DNA of 64,000 nucleotides from Nocardiopsis kunsanensis DSM 44524 (lineage in GTDB: Bacteria; Actinomycetota; Actinomycetes; Streptosporangiales; Streptosporangiaceae): assembly GCF_000340965.1 (NCBI RefSeq), contig NZ_ANAY01000036.1:1-64000 (forward strand). The letters run 5' to 3'. Within the stretch, counting starts at the first letter, position 1, and the number at the start of each line of letters is the position of its first letter. The notes under the pieces are model-generated. The model had not been told where the DNA came from and did not search any database. It saw only the letters and a program-made list of their open reading frames with translations. The position numbers were made by a program, and so were the translations under genes. Positions 42,495 to 54,013 of this stretch are shown in pieces.

Positions 42495-43294
42495 CCACGA
42501 CCGGGACCGAAACACCCCTCGACCTGCTGGTCGAGAGGGCCACGCGGACACGCCGGCTCGTGGTGGACATGGCCGCGGGGCCGCGAGGCTGCCACCTCGG
42601 CGGCAGCCTCTCCGTCACCGACCTGCTCGTCGCGGCCCTGGACCGCGCCGGACGGGACGAGGGCACGGAAGTGGTGCTGAGCAAGGGCCATGCCGCCGCC
42701 GGCCTCTACGCCGCTCTGCACACGAGCGGTGTGCTGGCCGAGAACCCGGCCCCGCACTACGGGCTCGCGGGCCACCCCTACACCGGGCACCCGAGCGCCC
42801 ACGTCCCCGGCGTCTCCTTCCCCACCGGCAGTCTCGGCCACGGCGTCCCCTACGCGGCCGGTTGGGCACTGTCCCGCAAACTCTCCGGAAAGCCGGGAGG
42901 CGCGATCGCGATCGTCGGCGACGGCGAGCTCCAGGAAGGCCTGGTGTGGGAGACCTGCCAGGTGGCCGCCGCCCAAGGGCTCGGCAACCTCGTCCTGCTC
43001 GTCGACGCCAACGGGGGCCAGAACGACGGCCCCGTCTCCCGGATCTCGCCGCTGGAGCACCTCTCCGAACGGTTCGCCGCCTTCGGTCTCCGCACCGCGG
43101 AGACCGAAGGCCACGACATGGCGGCCCTGACCTCACTCCTGGACCGCGGCCCCGACCCGTCGGGCCGTCCGCTGGCAGTGGTCGCCTCCACCGTCAAGGG
43201 CAAGGGCGTGCCCGCCGTCGAAGGCAAGGCCGGTTCGCACTACGTACGCATCGACGCTGCCCGCGCGGCCCGGTGGAAACGGAGGATCACATGA
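42491..43294 (+). CDS. Transketolase N-terminal subunit
   Basis: 267-aa ThDP-binding half of a split transketolase. The ThDP motif is VGDGELQEGLVWETCQVAAAQ, followed by VDANGGQNDG; KGHAAAGLYAAL and GSLGHGVPYAAG are also typical. In DADH-type AmCP pathways a two-subunit transketolase moves a C2 ketol unit from a sugar phosphate to the carrier-bound semialdehyde. The ATG at 42491 overlaps the fusion-gene stop and the stop overlaps the C-terminal subunit start (both ATGA), giving equal synthesis of the two halves. Confidence 0.93.
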   Translation: MTTTGTETPLDLLVERATRTRRLVVDMAAGPRGCHLGGSLSVTDLLVAALDRAGRDEGTEVVLSKGHAAAGLYAALHTSGVLAENPAPHYGLAGHPYTGHPSAHVPGVSFPTGSLGHGVPYAAGWALSRKLSGKPGGAIAIVGDGELQEGLVWETCQVAAAQGLGNLVLLVDANGGQNDGPVSRISPLEHLSERFAAFGLRTAETEGHDMAALTSLLDRGPDPSGRPLAVVASTVKGKGVPAVEGKAGSHYVRIDAARAARWKRRIT

Positions 43295-44247
43295 CACTGT
43301 CCGGACGTGAGGCCTACCGCGACGAGCTGACGCTGCTCGCCCGGGAGGACCCCTCGATCATCTGCCTGGAAGCCGACCTCGGCGGTGCCCGGCACCCCTT
43401 CGAAGAGGCCCATCCCGACCGTTTCTTCAACCTCGGGATCGCCGAGGGGGCCATGATCGACATGGCCGCCGGGTTGGCCGCTGCCGGATACCGGCCCTTC
43501 GTGAGCACGTTCGCTCCGTTCGCGACGCTGCGCGCGGCGGAGAGCCTCAAACTCACCCTCGGCTACATCGGTGCGGGTGTGACCGTCGTGGCACCCTACG
43601 CGGGCGTGTCGGGCGCCTGGTTCGGCACCACGCACCACGGTTTGGAGGACATCGCGGTCGCCCGCTCGGTCCCCGGGGTGACCGTCGCTGCTCCCCACGG
43701 TGAGCAGGAGATGCGCGCCGTCGTTCGGGAAGCGGCCGCCTCGGGACGGCCGCACTACGTCCGGACCGGCCGCAACGCCGTCCATGAGAGCCTCTCGCCG
43801 GCGGCGACCGCCGAGCCCCTGGTCTGGGACCGCCACGCCGGGCCCGGGGACGTCTGCCTCGTCTCGGTCGGTGAGGAGGGCACCCGGTTGTGCACGGAGG
43901 CGACAGCGGTCAGAGACGGCCTCGCGCACGCGCACCTCTGCTACCTGGACCACGAGAACCTGAGCAGCATCACCGGCCTACTCGGTGAGCGGTACTCGCG
44001 TTTCGTCGTCGTCGAGGAACACCGTGCCGAGGGCGGGATCGCCGAGGCCCTGGCCCTCCTCATGCCCCGGAACGAGGTCCACGGGGTCAACGCCGGCCGG
44101 GCCTGGCCCACCGAGGGAGGCGACCACCACGAGGTCATGGCCTCCCTGGGACTGCACCTGCCGGCGGTCCTGGACACCGTCGACCGGCTCACGGGCCCCG
44201 CGCCGGTCTCCGTACGCCGCCCGGACGCGACCCTGACGAACGCGTGA
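43291..44247 (+). CDS. Transketolase C-terminal subunit
   Basis: 318-aa partner with the pyrimidine-binding and C-terminal transketolase domains: ADLGGARHPFEEAHPDRFF, the catalytic Glu in NLGIAEGAMIDMAAGLA, and FVVVEEHRAEGGIAEAL near residue 255. Together with the preceding gene it gives one complete enzyme of about 585 residues, shorter than a housekeeping transketolase (about 660-700), which fits a specialised acceptor such as a protein-bound aldehyde. Translationally coupled to the N-terminal half. Confidence 0.93.
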   Translation: MTLSGREAYRDELTLLAREDPSIICLEADLGGARHPFEEAHPDRFFNLGIAEGAMIDMAAGLAAAGYRPFVSTFAPFATLRAAESLKLTLGYIGAGVTVVAPYAGVSGAWFGTTHHGLEDIAVARSVPGVTVAAPHGEQEMRAVVREAAASGRPHYVRTGRNAVHESLSPAATAEPLVWDRHAGPGDVCLVSVGEEGTRLCTEATAVRDGLAHAHLCYLDHENLSSITGLLGERYSRFVVVEEHRAEGGIAEALALLMPRNEVHGVNAGRAWPTEGGDHHEVMASLGLHLPAVLDTVDRLTGPAPVSVRRPDATLTNA

Positions 44248-44263
44248 AAGCAAGGTGATCAGA

Positions 44264-45544
44264 GTGTCCGTACACGACACAGTTTCCCGGGGCAGGACCT
44301 TCTCGGTCTTCCAGGGTTCGGTCCTGGCGGCGGGGGCGGGTGACGGCATCACCCGTGTGGGTCTGCCGCTGCTGGCCCTCACGTTGACGCAGTCGCCCAC
44401 GGCCATCGGCCTGGTGACCGCTGCCGCCTGGCTGCCCTGGCCGCTCGTGGCGATCCCCGCGGGTGTGCTCTCCGACCGTTTCCCCCCGTTGCGGGTCATG
44501 CGGATCACGGAGGTGCTGAGGGTGGTGGCGATCCTGGCGGTCGTGTTCCTCGCCCTCGCCGGCCTGCTCCCGATCTGGATGTTCGCCGTGGGGGTGTTCG
44601 TCATCGGCGCCACAGGGGTGGTGTGCGACATCGCCTCGCAGGCCGCCGTACCCCGACTCGTCGATCAGCCCGACCTCACCCGGGCCAACGGCCGGGTGCA
44701 GTCCATCCAGATGGGGACGGTGCAGCTCCTCGGCCCGGCCGTGGCGGGGTTCGTGGTCGCACTCGGTGTGGCGGGGGCCCTCGGGGTCCTCAGCCTCACG
44801 TACGTGGTCTCGGCGGTGCTGCTGTTCGCGATCCCGCTCACGGCCACCCGGACCGCCCCGGGCCCGACCGACCCGGACAGCGCTGCGGAGAAGCGTTCGC
44901 CGCTGCGTGAGACCGCCGACGGGTTCGTGTACTTCGTGCGCCGCCCCGACGTGCTCAAGCTCGCCGCGCACGCGGCCGCCATCAACTTCACCTTCATCGG
45001 GCTGATGACCGTGCTCCCGCTCTGGGTCGTCGACCCGGGACCCCTCGGCATGACGACGGGGGCGTACGGGATCCTGTGGACCGTGATCGCGGCGGGCGGT
45101 CTGATCGCGGGACTGGTCGCGCACCGGTTCTTCGAGATCGTGCCCGAACGCCTCTTCGTGCGCCTGTGCCTGCCCGCCTTCGCGGTGAGCGTCCTCCTCC
45201 TCACGATCCCGCACGTGGTTCCCGTCGCCATCGGCCTCACGGCCTTCGGTGTACTGCTGATGTTCTGGAACGTCGTCACCATCACCTACCGGCAGCGAAC
45301 CGTTCCCACCGAGCTGTTCAGCCGGGTGAACGCGGCCTACCGGTGGCTGAGCTGGAGCGTCATGCCGGTCGGTGCGGCGCTCTCGGGGACGGTCGCCGGC
45401 CTGGCCGGTGTCCAGGGGCTCATCGTGGGCTACACGGTGCTGCTCGTGGCCATGGCGGTGGTGCTGCCGCCCCGGTTGCGTACGAGCGAACCGGCGGAGC
45501 GGACCGAACCGGCGGAGCGGACCGAAGAACCCGCCTCCCCTTGA
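44264..45544 (+). CDS. MFS exporter of the carrier-protein cluster
   Basis: 426-aa major facilitator protein with about 12 hydrophobic segments and a loop 2-3 motif AGVLSDRFPPLRVMRI, most like EntS-type drug or siderophore exporters. The GTG at 44264 is preferred because AAGG lies 8 bases upstream; a GTG at 44255 is possible. The C-terminal tail has a short Pro/Glu repeat (SEPAERTEPAERTEE). It lies 16 bp after the transketolase subunit and is the last gene before a terminator, so it probably exports the product and may confer self-resistance. Confidence 0.88.
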   Translation: MSVHDTVSRGRTFSVFQGSVLAAGAGDGITRVGLPLLALTLTQSPTAIGLVTAAAWLPWPLVAIPAGVLSDRFPPLRVMRITEVLRVVAILAVVFLALAGLLPIWMFAVGVFVIGATGVVCDIASQAAVPRLVDQPDLTRANGRVQSIQMGTVQLLGPAVAGFVVALGVAGALGVLSLTYVVSAVLLFAIPLTATRTAPGPTDPDSAAEKRSPLRETADGFVYFVRRPDVLKLAAHAAAINFTFIGLMTVLPLWVVDPGPLGMTTGAYGILWTVIAAGGLIAGLVAHRFFEIVPERLFVRLCLPAFAVSVLLLTIPHVVPVAIGLTAFGVLLMFWNVVTITYRQRTVPTELFSRVNAAYRWLSWSVMPVGAALSGTVAGLAGVQGLIVGYTVLLVAMAVVLPPRLRTSEPAERTEPAERTEEPASP

Positions 45545-45570
45545 CGGCCACGCCCACGTCCCGCACGGGT

Positions 45571-45594
45571 CGGCCGGGCCCCGGTGCCCGGCCG
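45571..45594. terminator. Terminator at the end of the carrier-protein cluster
   Basis: Perfect 9-bp stem CGGCCGGGC/GCCCGGCCG with a 6-base loop, between the MFS stop (45544) and the converging antiporter stop (45645). Confidence 0.7.
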
Positions 45595-45644
45595 GCCGTC
45601 ACGTCGGCGCACCTGCGGGGGCGCACCACCCCTCCCGGCCACGG

Positions 45645-46853
45645 TCAACCGGGATGAGCGGGATGGGCGTACACCCGTCGGAAGGCCGACGCGGTGAGGC
45701 CGTGCGCGATCACGCTGGCCGTGACAGCCAGGCTGACGGCGGCGAACAGGCGCGGATCGTGGACCCCTTCGTGGGTGGAGTGCGCCGCGTAGAAGAGCGC
45801 ACTGATGCCCATCGGACCGAACCACCCGACGAAGGCGGCATCACGCGGCCGTAGGCCCAGCGGCCGCATGAGGGCCAGCAGCACGAGTGGACGGCGCAGC
45901 AGTAGGACGGCGAGCACGAAAACGAGCGCAGCCGGTCCGAACTCGATCCACTCGCTCCACGGGAGTACCGCCCCCAACAAGACGAACACGGGCAGGCCCA
46001 GATAGCGGTTTACCGCCTCGTCGATGTTCTGCTGCGGGTTGCGCTCCTCTCTGCGGACCGTGCGGTTGTAGGCCATCCCGGCGGCGAAGACGGACAACAC
46101 CCCGCCCGCTCCGATCAACCGCGCCACCCCGAGCACGGTGACGGCGAGCAGCAGAGTGAAGAGGAGGGAGGGCCCCTCCTCCAGTTCCCGCCGACGCGTG
46201 GCCGCCTCCATCGACTTTCCCGCCGCCGCTCCCAGGGCCGTCCCCAGGAGCACACCCCCCAGCACCTCCCACAACAGACGCCCTGCTGATTCGACGGGAC
46301 CGGTGAGGGGCACGACAACGGCCACCGCGACCCCGACCAGAGGGAGGGCCAACCCGTCATTGGCCCCGCTCTCCCCGGTGATGAGCTTCCGCAGACGCGC
46401 GGGCAGGTCCCGCTGGGCCGGTGCGCCGGTCACCACCGACGCGGCGAGCACCGGGTCCGTCGGACACAGGCAAGCACCCACCAGCATCGCCAGGGCCACC
46501 GGTAGCCCGAGCATCAGCGCCGCCGTGCCGGTCACGATCGCTGCGATCGGCATGACGGCGCACAAGAGCAGCGCGAACTGGGGCACGAGTCCGCGGAGCG
46601 AGGTCGTGGGGAACCGCAGAGCCGCCGTCATGACCGAGGCAGCCAGCAGGATCCGGGTTCCTTCGAGGAGGAGGGACTCCCGCGTCTCAGGAGAGAACAC
46701 GAGCAGGTCGAGTGCGTAGGGGCCCAGGGCCACACCGAGCAGCAGGGCGAGTAGCGGCTCGCTCAAGGGCATGGTCTGAATCTTGCTGCTGAACAGTGCG
46801 AGGAGCACACTGAGTGCACCGACGGCCGCATACACCATGTGAAGGGAGTCCAT
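45645..46853 (-). CDS. Na+/H+ antiporter, CPA1/NhaP type
   Basis: 402-aa cation:proton antiporter. About 12 hydrophobic segments; the ion-binding motifs are ACLCPTDPVLAASVV (Thr-Asp in helix 5) and GESGANDGLALPLV (Asn-Asp in helix 6), as in NhaP-type exchangers. The ATG at 46853 has GAGGAA 6 bases upstream; about 80 further upstream codons in the open frame have no support. It helps with sodium and pH homeostasis. It stands alone, converging on the biosynthetic cluster. Confidence 0.9.
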   Translation of the reverse strand: MDSLHMVYAAVGALSVLLALFSSKIQTMPLSEPLLALLLGVALGPYALDLLVFSPETRESLLLEGTRILLAASVMTAALRFPTTSLRGLVPQFALLLCAVMPIAAIVTGTAALMLGLPVALAMLVGACLCPTDPVLAASVVTGAPAQRDLPARLRKLITGESGANDGLALPLVGVAVAVVVPLTGPVESAGRLLWEVLGGVLLGTALGAAAGKSMEAATRRRELEEGPSLLFTLLLAVTVLGVARLIGAGGVLSVFAAGMAYNRTVRREERNPQQNIDEAVNRYLGLPVFVLLGAVLPWSEWIEFGPAALVFVLAVLLLRRPLVLLALMRPLGLRPRDAAFVGWFGPMGISALFYAAHSTHEGVHDPRLFAAVSLAVTASVIAHGLTASAFRRVYAHPAHPG

Positions 46854-47139
46854 CGGTTGTTCCTCCGCTACCTCGCACCTGTCTCCGCCGCGGCAGGCTA
46901 ACCACCGCGTGCTCTGCTCCTGTGTACGCCGGGCCGAGGAGGCGGAAACAGATCCTCCTGCGGGCACCCGCACACAAGGGGGTACCTCGCCGAACCAGGG
47001 TGGTTCTGTCGCACCCCCGAGGGTGCCGATGTTCGGTGGTACGAGCAAGGAACCGGCCTGCTCTTGCAGAAACGTATCGACGCCGTGAGTACCGGCACGA
47101 GGCAAGGGGATAACCGCTGCGCGGAGTAGTGATGCACGT
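46854..47139. other. Upstream region of the antiporter gene, no gene seen
   Basis: 286 bp with the antiporter promoter. ORFs on both strands look like chance open frames. Confidence 0.4.
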
Positions 47140-47350
47140 GCCGCCGACGTCCGTGCCGACGCCCTCGCACGTTTCTGGTGTGCGGTCCTCGACTACGAGG
47201 CGCAGGGCGAGGACGACGGCAGCAGCATCACCATCGGCCCGCCCGGGGGACAACCGCCGCGGCCCGGTACCCCCGGTGCTGACCTTCGTCCCCGTCCCCG
47301 AGGGCAAGACCGTAAAGAACCGGCTGCACGTCGACCTCAGCCCGGCCGTC
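47140..47350 (+). pseudogene. Remnant of a VOC (glyoxalase-like) family gene
   Basis: One frame reads ADALARFWCAVLDYEAQGED, then SITIGPPGGQPP, and the next frame reads VLTFVPVPEGKTVKNRLHVDL. Both are typical successive parts of a small actinobacterial VOC protein (start of the fold, then the metal-ligand strand). The frames differ, so there is an indel around 47255-47280, and both the start and the C-terminal half are gone. The tRNA-Ile terminator follows directly. A decayed gene. Confidence 0.65.
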
Positions 47351-47377
47351 GACCCTGACCGGGGCTTCGGGCATGAA

Positions 47378-47401
47378 AAAGGCTCCCGTGCGGGAGCCTT
47401 T
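47378..47401 (-). terminator. Terminator of tRNA-Ile
   Basis: AAAGGCTCCCG and CGGGAGCCTTT are perfectly complementary; on the minus strand the stem is followed by a short U-run. It lies 8 bp past the 3' end of the tRNA. Confidence 0.85.
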
Positions 47402-47409
47402 CTCGCGGG

Positions 47410-47483
47410 TGGGCGTACCAGGACTTGAACCTGGGGCCTCATCCTTATCAGGGATGCGCTCTAACCGTCTGAGCTATACGCCC
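47410..47483 (-). tRNA. tRNA-Ile (anticodon GAT)
   Basis: 74-nt cloverleaf on the minus strand: acceptor GGGCGTA pairs with TACGCCC, discriminator A, D-arm with AGCTCAGACGGTTAGAGC, anticodon stem CATCC/GGATG with loop containing GAT, and T-arm with GGTTCAAGTCC. The CCA is not encoded. It lies downstream of gyrA and the DUF3566 gene, the usual actinobacterial place. A tRNA-Ala that often follows is not present here. Confidence 0.97.
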
Positions 47484-47645
47484 GCGTTCCGGATGGAACT
47501 CTACCGCATTCGGAGGACCGGAGCGAACAGGCGGCCGGATGCGGAAGGTGAAGGGGTGCAGCAGGACCGCATCCCTTCACCTCCCATTTTATCGCGTTCC
47601 ATGAGTGCTCGGACCATCACCGGGGTCGGACACCGCGCCAGTGGG

Positions 47646-48356
47646 CTACTCGGCCTCGGACAAGGTGATGTCGACGCCGCCGACCAGGTCCGCGACCAGG
47701 TTGTACAGCATGCCTCCCACCGTGGCCAGGGCGGTGAGCAGCACGATGTTGAGGGCACCGACCACACCGGTGAGCCCGAGGACGCGTCCGGGGGAGAACC
47801 AAGCAGCGGGGTTGAGGCCGAGCTCGTCCTCACCCCCGTCACCCTCGAGCAGCGCCGTGAGCATCGAGGTGAGCTCGTCGAAGACCCCGAGGAGCGACAG
47901 CGTCGCGTAGATGACCGCAACCGCCACGAACAGGACGATGAAACACACCAGCGAGACCACGAAGCTGAACTTCATCACCGACCACGGTTCCACACGGGAG
48001 ACCGTCAGGTGAGCCTTGCGGCTGGACATCGTCGCCTTCACGGCGTTGGGCTCCTCCGGGGCCGAGGCGGTGTCGGTCACCGAAGCGGTGCCGCTCGACG
48101 TGCCCTTCGCACCCGAGGTGGCCTTCGAGCTCTTCGCGGTCTTCGGATTGTCGGTGGCTCGGGAGCTGTCCGTGGTATTCGAACTCTCCGTGCCCTTGGA
48201 GTCGGTGGCTTCGGAGGTCTCGGCGGTCTTCGAGCTCTTCGCACTGTCAGCCGATCCGGCCTCCGCGGTGGCCTCGCCCGCACCCTTCCCAACGGCCGTG
48301 TCGACACCGTCCGCGTCGGAGTCGTTCGAGGTGCTGTTCCGCTCGTTGTCAGACAT
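47646..48356 (-). CDS. DUF3566 domain-containing membrane protein
   Basis: 236-aa protein found next to gyrA in most actinobacteria. Residues 1-105 are a low-complexity Ser/Thr/Ala/Asp-rich cytoplasmic tail (many S-K-T and T-D-S units). The DUF3566 domain follows with VSRVEPWSVMKFSFVVSLVC, one hydrophobic segment at about 125-150 and a second one near 195-220 (LTGVVGALNIVLLTALATVG). Function unknown; its conserved place downstream of gyrA suggests a link to cell envelope or division. About 110 bp downstream of gyrA and probably co-transcribed. Confidence 0.9.
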   Translation of the reverse strand: MSDNERNSTSNDSDADGVDTAVGKGAGEATAEAGSADSAKSSKTAETSEATDSKGTESSNTTDSSRATDNPKTAKSSKATSGAKGTSSGTASVTDTASAPEEPNAVKATMSSRKAHLTVSRVEPWSVMKFSFVVSLVCFIVLFVAVAVIYATLSLLGVFDELTSMLTALLEGDGGEDELGLNPAAWFSPGRVLGLTGVVGALNIVLLTALATVGGMLYNLVADLVGGVDITLSEAE

Positions 48357-48468
48357 AGAAACGTTACCGCTGGACTTTCATTGAGAACGGTGTTGGCGCC
48401 GTGGCCCCCGTGGGCCCGAGAAGTCGGGCTCCACGGGAACCGAAATGCATCAGGACGTATCGCGCAGT

Positions 48469-51024
48469 CTAAGCGTCGATGTCCGGAGTGTCGCCGACCT
48501 CGGACCCATCCGTGTCGGTCTCCTCCGCCTCGACCTCGTCGGCGGCCTCGGCGTTGCGGGCCACGGCGACGATCTTGTTGCCCTTGTCGAGGTTCATCAG
48601 ACGTACACCCATGGTGGTGCGGCCCGACTGCTTGATCTCGTCCACACCGGTGCGGATGACCCCGCCGCTGGAGGTGATCGCGAAGAGCTCGTCCTCCTCG
48701 GGGTCGACCGTCATCGCTCCGACGATCTCACCGCGGGCCTCCACGACCTTGGCGGTCAGCACACCCTTGCCGCCCCGGTTCTGCAGCGGGTACTGGTCGG
48801 AGGGTGTGCGCTTGCCGTACCCGTTCTCAGTAGTCACCAGGACGTCGGTGGCCCCGTCCCCGGGCCGGATGACGTCCATGGACAGCAGGTGGCCGCCTTC
48901 AGGGAAACGCATACCGATCACACCGCTGGTGGCCCGGCCCATCGGCCGCAGCGACCCGTCCGAGGCCCGGAACCGGATCGCCTGCGCGTCGCTGGAGATC
49001 ATCAGCAGGTCGTCCTCGGGGAAGACCAGGCGTGCGGCGATGAGCTCGTCGTCCTCGCGCAGGTTGATCGCGATGATGCCGGCGGAACGGGCCGAGTCGA
49101 AGTCGCCCAGGCGGGACTTCTTCACCAGGCCGTCGCGGGTCGCCAGGACCAGGTACGGGGCCGCCTCGTAGTCGCGCAGTTCCATGATCTGCGCGATCTC
49201 CTCGTCCGGCTGGAACGGGAGCAGGTTCGCCACGTGCTGGCCGCGGGCGTCACGGGCGGCCTCCGGCAGCTCGTAGGCCTTCATCCGGTAGACCCGGCCC
49301 TGGTTGGTGAAGCACAGGATCCAGTGGTGGGTCGTGGTGACGAAGAAGTGCTGGACGATGTCGTCCTGCTTCAGCTGAGCACCGCGCACACCCTTGCCGC
49401 CGCGCTTCTGTGCGCGGTAGCTGTCCACACGCGTGCGCTTGGCGTATCCACCGCGGGAGATCGTGACGACCACGTCCTCCTCCGCGATGAAGTCCTCCAT
49501 ACGCATGTCCCCCTCGAAGGGGATGATGTGCGTGCGCCGTTCGTCGCCGTACTTCTCGACGATCTCGCCCAACTCGGCACGGATGATCGAGCGCTGGCGT
49601 ACTGCGGAGCCGAGGATGTCGTTGTAGTCGTCGATCTGCGCCATGAGCTCGTCGTACTCGGACGTGAGCGCATTGCGCTCCAGCGCGGCGAGCTTGCGCA
49701 GCTGCATGTCGAGGATCGCGCGAGCCTGCACGTCGTCGATCTCGAGCAGCCCCATGAGGCCGGTGCGGGCCTCGTCCGCGGAGGCGCTGCTGCGGATGAG
49801 CTGGATGACCTCCTCGATGCGGTCCATGGCCCGCAGGAGGGCACGGAGGATGTGGGCCCGTTCCTCGGCCTTGCGCAGCAGGTACTGGGTGCGCCGGACG
49901 ACGACCTCGACCTGGTGCTTGACCCAGTGGCGGATGATCTGGTCCAGGCGCAAGGTGCGCGGGACACCGTCGACCAGGGCGAGCATGTTCGCGCCGAAGG
50001 TCTCCTGCAGCTGCGTGTGCTTGTACAGGTTGTTGAGCACGATCTTGGCGACGGCGTCGCGCTTGAGCACGATCACCAGACGCCGACCGGTGCGGCCGCT
50101 GCTCTCGTCGCGCACGTCGGCGATGCCGGTGATCTTGCCGTCCTTGACCAGGTCGGCGATCTTCAGCGCGAGGTTGTCCGGGTTGACCTGGTAGGGCAAC
50201 TCGGTGATGACCAGGATCTGGCGCCCGCGGCTGTCCTCCTCGACCTCGACCACGGCCCGCATCGTGATGGAGCCGCGCCCGGTCCGGTAGGCCTCCTCGA
50301 TCCCGCGACGGCCCACGATGAGGCCGCGGGTGGGGAAGTCGGGCCCCTTGATACGCGCGAGGAGGGCCTCCAGGAGCTCGTCGTCCTCCGCCTCGGGGTT
50401 GTCGAGGTACCAGTTGACGCCCGCAGCGACTTCGCGCAGGTTGTGCGGCGGAATGTTGGTGGCCATGCCCACCGCGATGCCCGAGGAGCCGTTGACCAGC
50501 AGGTTCGGGAAGCGGGACGGCAGGACGACCGGTTCCTGGGAGCGGCCGTCGTAGTTGGGCCGGAAGTCGACGGTCTCCTTGTCGATGTCCCGGAGCATCT
50601 CCATGGCCAACGGCTGGAGCTTGGCCTCGGTGTACCGCATCGCGGCTGCGGGGTCGTTGCCGGGCGAACCGAAGTTGCCGTTGGGGTCCACCAGCATCAT
50701 GCGCATCGACCACCACTGGGCCAGGCGGACCAGGGTGTCGTAGATCGCGCTGTCACCGTGCGGGTGGTAATTGCCCATGACGTCGCCGACGACGCGGGCG
50801 CACTTGAAGTACCCGCGATCGGGGCGGTAGCCGCCGTCGTACATGGCGTAGAGCACACGTTGGTGGACCGGCTTGAGGCCGTCACGCACATCGGGCAGAG
50901 CACGGCCGACGATGACCGACATCGCGTAGTCGAGGTAGCTTCGCTGCATCTCGACCTGGATGTCGACAGGTTCGATCCGGTCGTGTTCGCCCGTGGGGGC
51001 GTCCGGGTTGTTCGCATCCGCCAC
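48469..51024 (-). CDS. gyrA: DNA gyrase subunit A
   Basis: 851-aa type II topoisomerase subunit that breaks and rejoins DNA. The winged-helix region contains [17 protein letters not shown] (quinolone-determining region with Ser at the resistance position) and the catalytic Tyr in AMRYTEAKL. The C-terminal half shows the beta-pinwheel repeats, including a GyrA-box QKRGGKG, and ends in an acidic tail. The GTG at 51024 gives [10 protein letters not shown]. It follows gyrB by 47 bp on the same strand. Confidence 0.98.
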   Translation of the reverse strand: MADANNPDAPTGEHDRIEPVDIQVEMQRSYLDYAMSVIVGRALPDVRDGLKPVHQRVLYAMYDGGYRPDRGYFKCARVVGDVMGNYHPHGDSAIYDTLVRLAQWWSMRMMLVDPNGNFGSPGNDPAAAMRYTEAKLQPLAMEMLRDIDKETVDFRPNYDGRSQEPVVLPSRFPNLLVNGSSGIAVGMATNIPPHNLREVAAGVNWYLDNPEAEDDELLEALLARIKGPDFPTRGLIVGRRGIEEAYRTGRGSITMRAVVEVEEDSRGRQILVITELPYQVNPDNLALKIADLVKDGKITGIADVRDESSGRTGRRLVIVLKRDAVAKIVLNNLYKHTQLQETFGANMLALVDGVPRTLRLDQIIRHWVKHQVEVVVRRTQYLLRKAEERAHILRALLRAMDRIEEVIQLIRSSASADEARTGLMGLLEIDDVQARAILDMQLRKLAALERNALTSEYDELMAQIDDYNDILGSAVRQRSIIRAELGEIVEKYGDERRTHIIPFEGDMRMEDFIAEEDVVVTISRGGYAKRTRVDSYRAQKRGGKGVRGAQLKQDDIVQHFFVTTTHHWILCFTNQGRVYRMKAYELPEAARDARGQHVANLLPFQPDEEIAQIMELRDYEAAPYLVLATRDGLVKKSRLGDFDSARSAGIIAINLREDDELIAARLVFPEDDLLMISSDAQAIRFRASDGSLRPMGRATSGVIGMRFPEGGHLLSMDVIRPGDGATDVLVTTENGYGKRTPSDQYPLQNRGGKGVLTAKVVEARGEIVGAMTVDPEEDELFAITSSGGVIRTGVDEIKQSGRTTMGVRLMNLDKGNKIVAVARNAEAADEVEAEETDTDGSEVGDTPDIDA

Positions 51025-51071
51025 GGATGTCGATCCCTTCTTCGAGGAGTCGTGGAGCGGGGTGGGCCGGG

Positions 51072-53476
<2,405 letters not shown>

Positions 53477-54013
53477 TCAGCGCCGACGGGAACCGGGGCC
53501 TCGAACCTTGATGGCCAGGACCGTGCCGTCCCCCAACTCCTCGTTCAGTTTCCTCATCAACGGTCGCACCATCGTGCGCGCTTGGGCCGCCATGGTCGGC
53601 GAATCGGCCACCACGACCAGTTCGCCCTCCGAAAAACTCTCCGGTTTGAGGCGGCTGGCGTTGAACTCGCCAACGATGTCCGCCCAGCGGCCGAAGACCC
53701 CTCCGATGGCCACCTGCTCCTGCCACCCGTGCTCGATCAGCCAGGTGCGGACCGCGTCACCGAACATCTGGGGCTCGGCCCGTGACCGCAATCGGCCACG
53801 GCGGCGGGCCCGATGCGGCGCCCGCGTATCACCCCCGCGCTCGCGGGCCTGCGCGCGCGCCCGCGCGAGAGCCTGGCGGGCCAGGTCCGCACCGGTGGCC
53901 TGACCCCGCTCGGCAGCGGAGGAGGAGGCATCCACAGGGTGTGGACGACTCTGCCCCGCGCCGACACCCGGGCCGCCGGGCCCGTCCACAGGGTGTGGAG
54001 GAAACTCATCCAT
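53477..54013 (-). CDS. DUF721/DciA-type protein
   Basis: 178-aa protein with a disordered N-terminus rich in Ala, Arg and Pro and a C-terminal DUF721 (DciA-like) domain from about residue 75: [28 protein letters not shown], then [29 protein letters not shown]. DciA proteins help load the replicative helicase in bacteria lacking DnaC, and the recF-DUF721-gyrB order is general in actinobacteria. The ATG at 54013 overlaps the recF stop by 8 bp; a GTG at 54022 is the alternative. Confidence 0.88.
   Translation of the reverse strand: MDEFPPHPVDGPGGPGVGAGQSRPHPVDASSSAAERGQATGADLARQALARARAQARERGGDTRAPHRARRRGRLRSRAEPQMFGDAVRTWLIEHGWQEQVAIGGVFGRWADIVGEFNASRLKPESFSEGELVVVADSPTMAAQARTMVRPLMRKLNEELGDGTVLAIKVRGPGSRRR

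Noticed and set aside
47490..47640. tRNA-Ala expected near tRNA-Ile downstream of gyrA
   Set aside because: No cloverleaf or Ala anticodon could be found on either side of tRNA-Ile.
49250..50716. Long alternative-frame ORF inside gyrA
   Set aside because: Arg/His/Pro-rich translation in a frame shifted from the clear gyrA reading.
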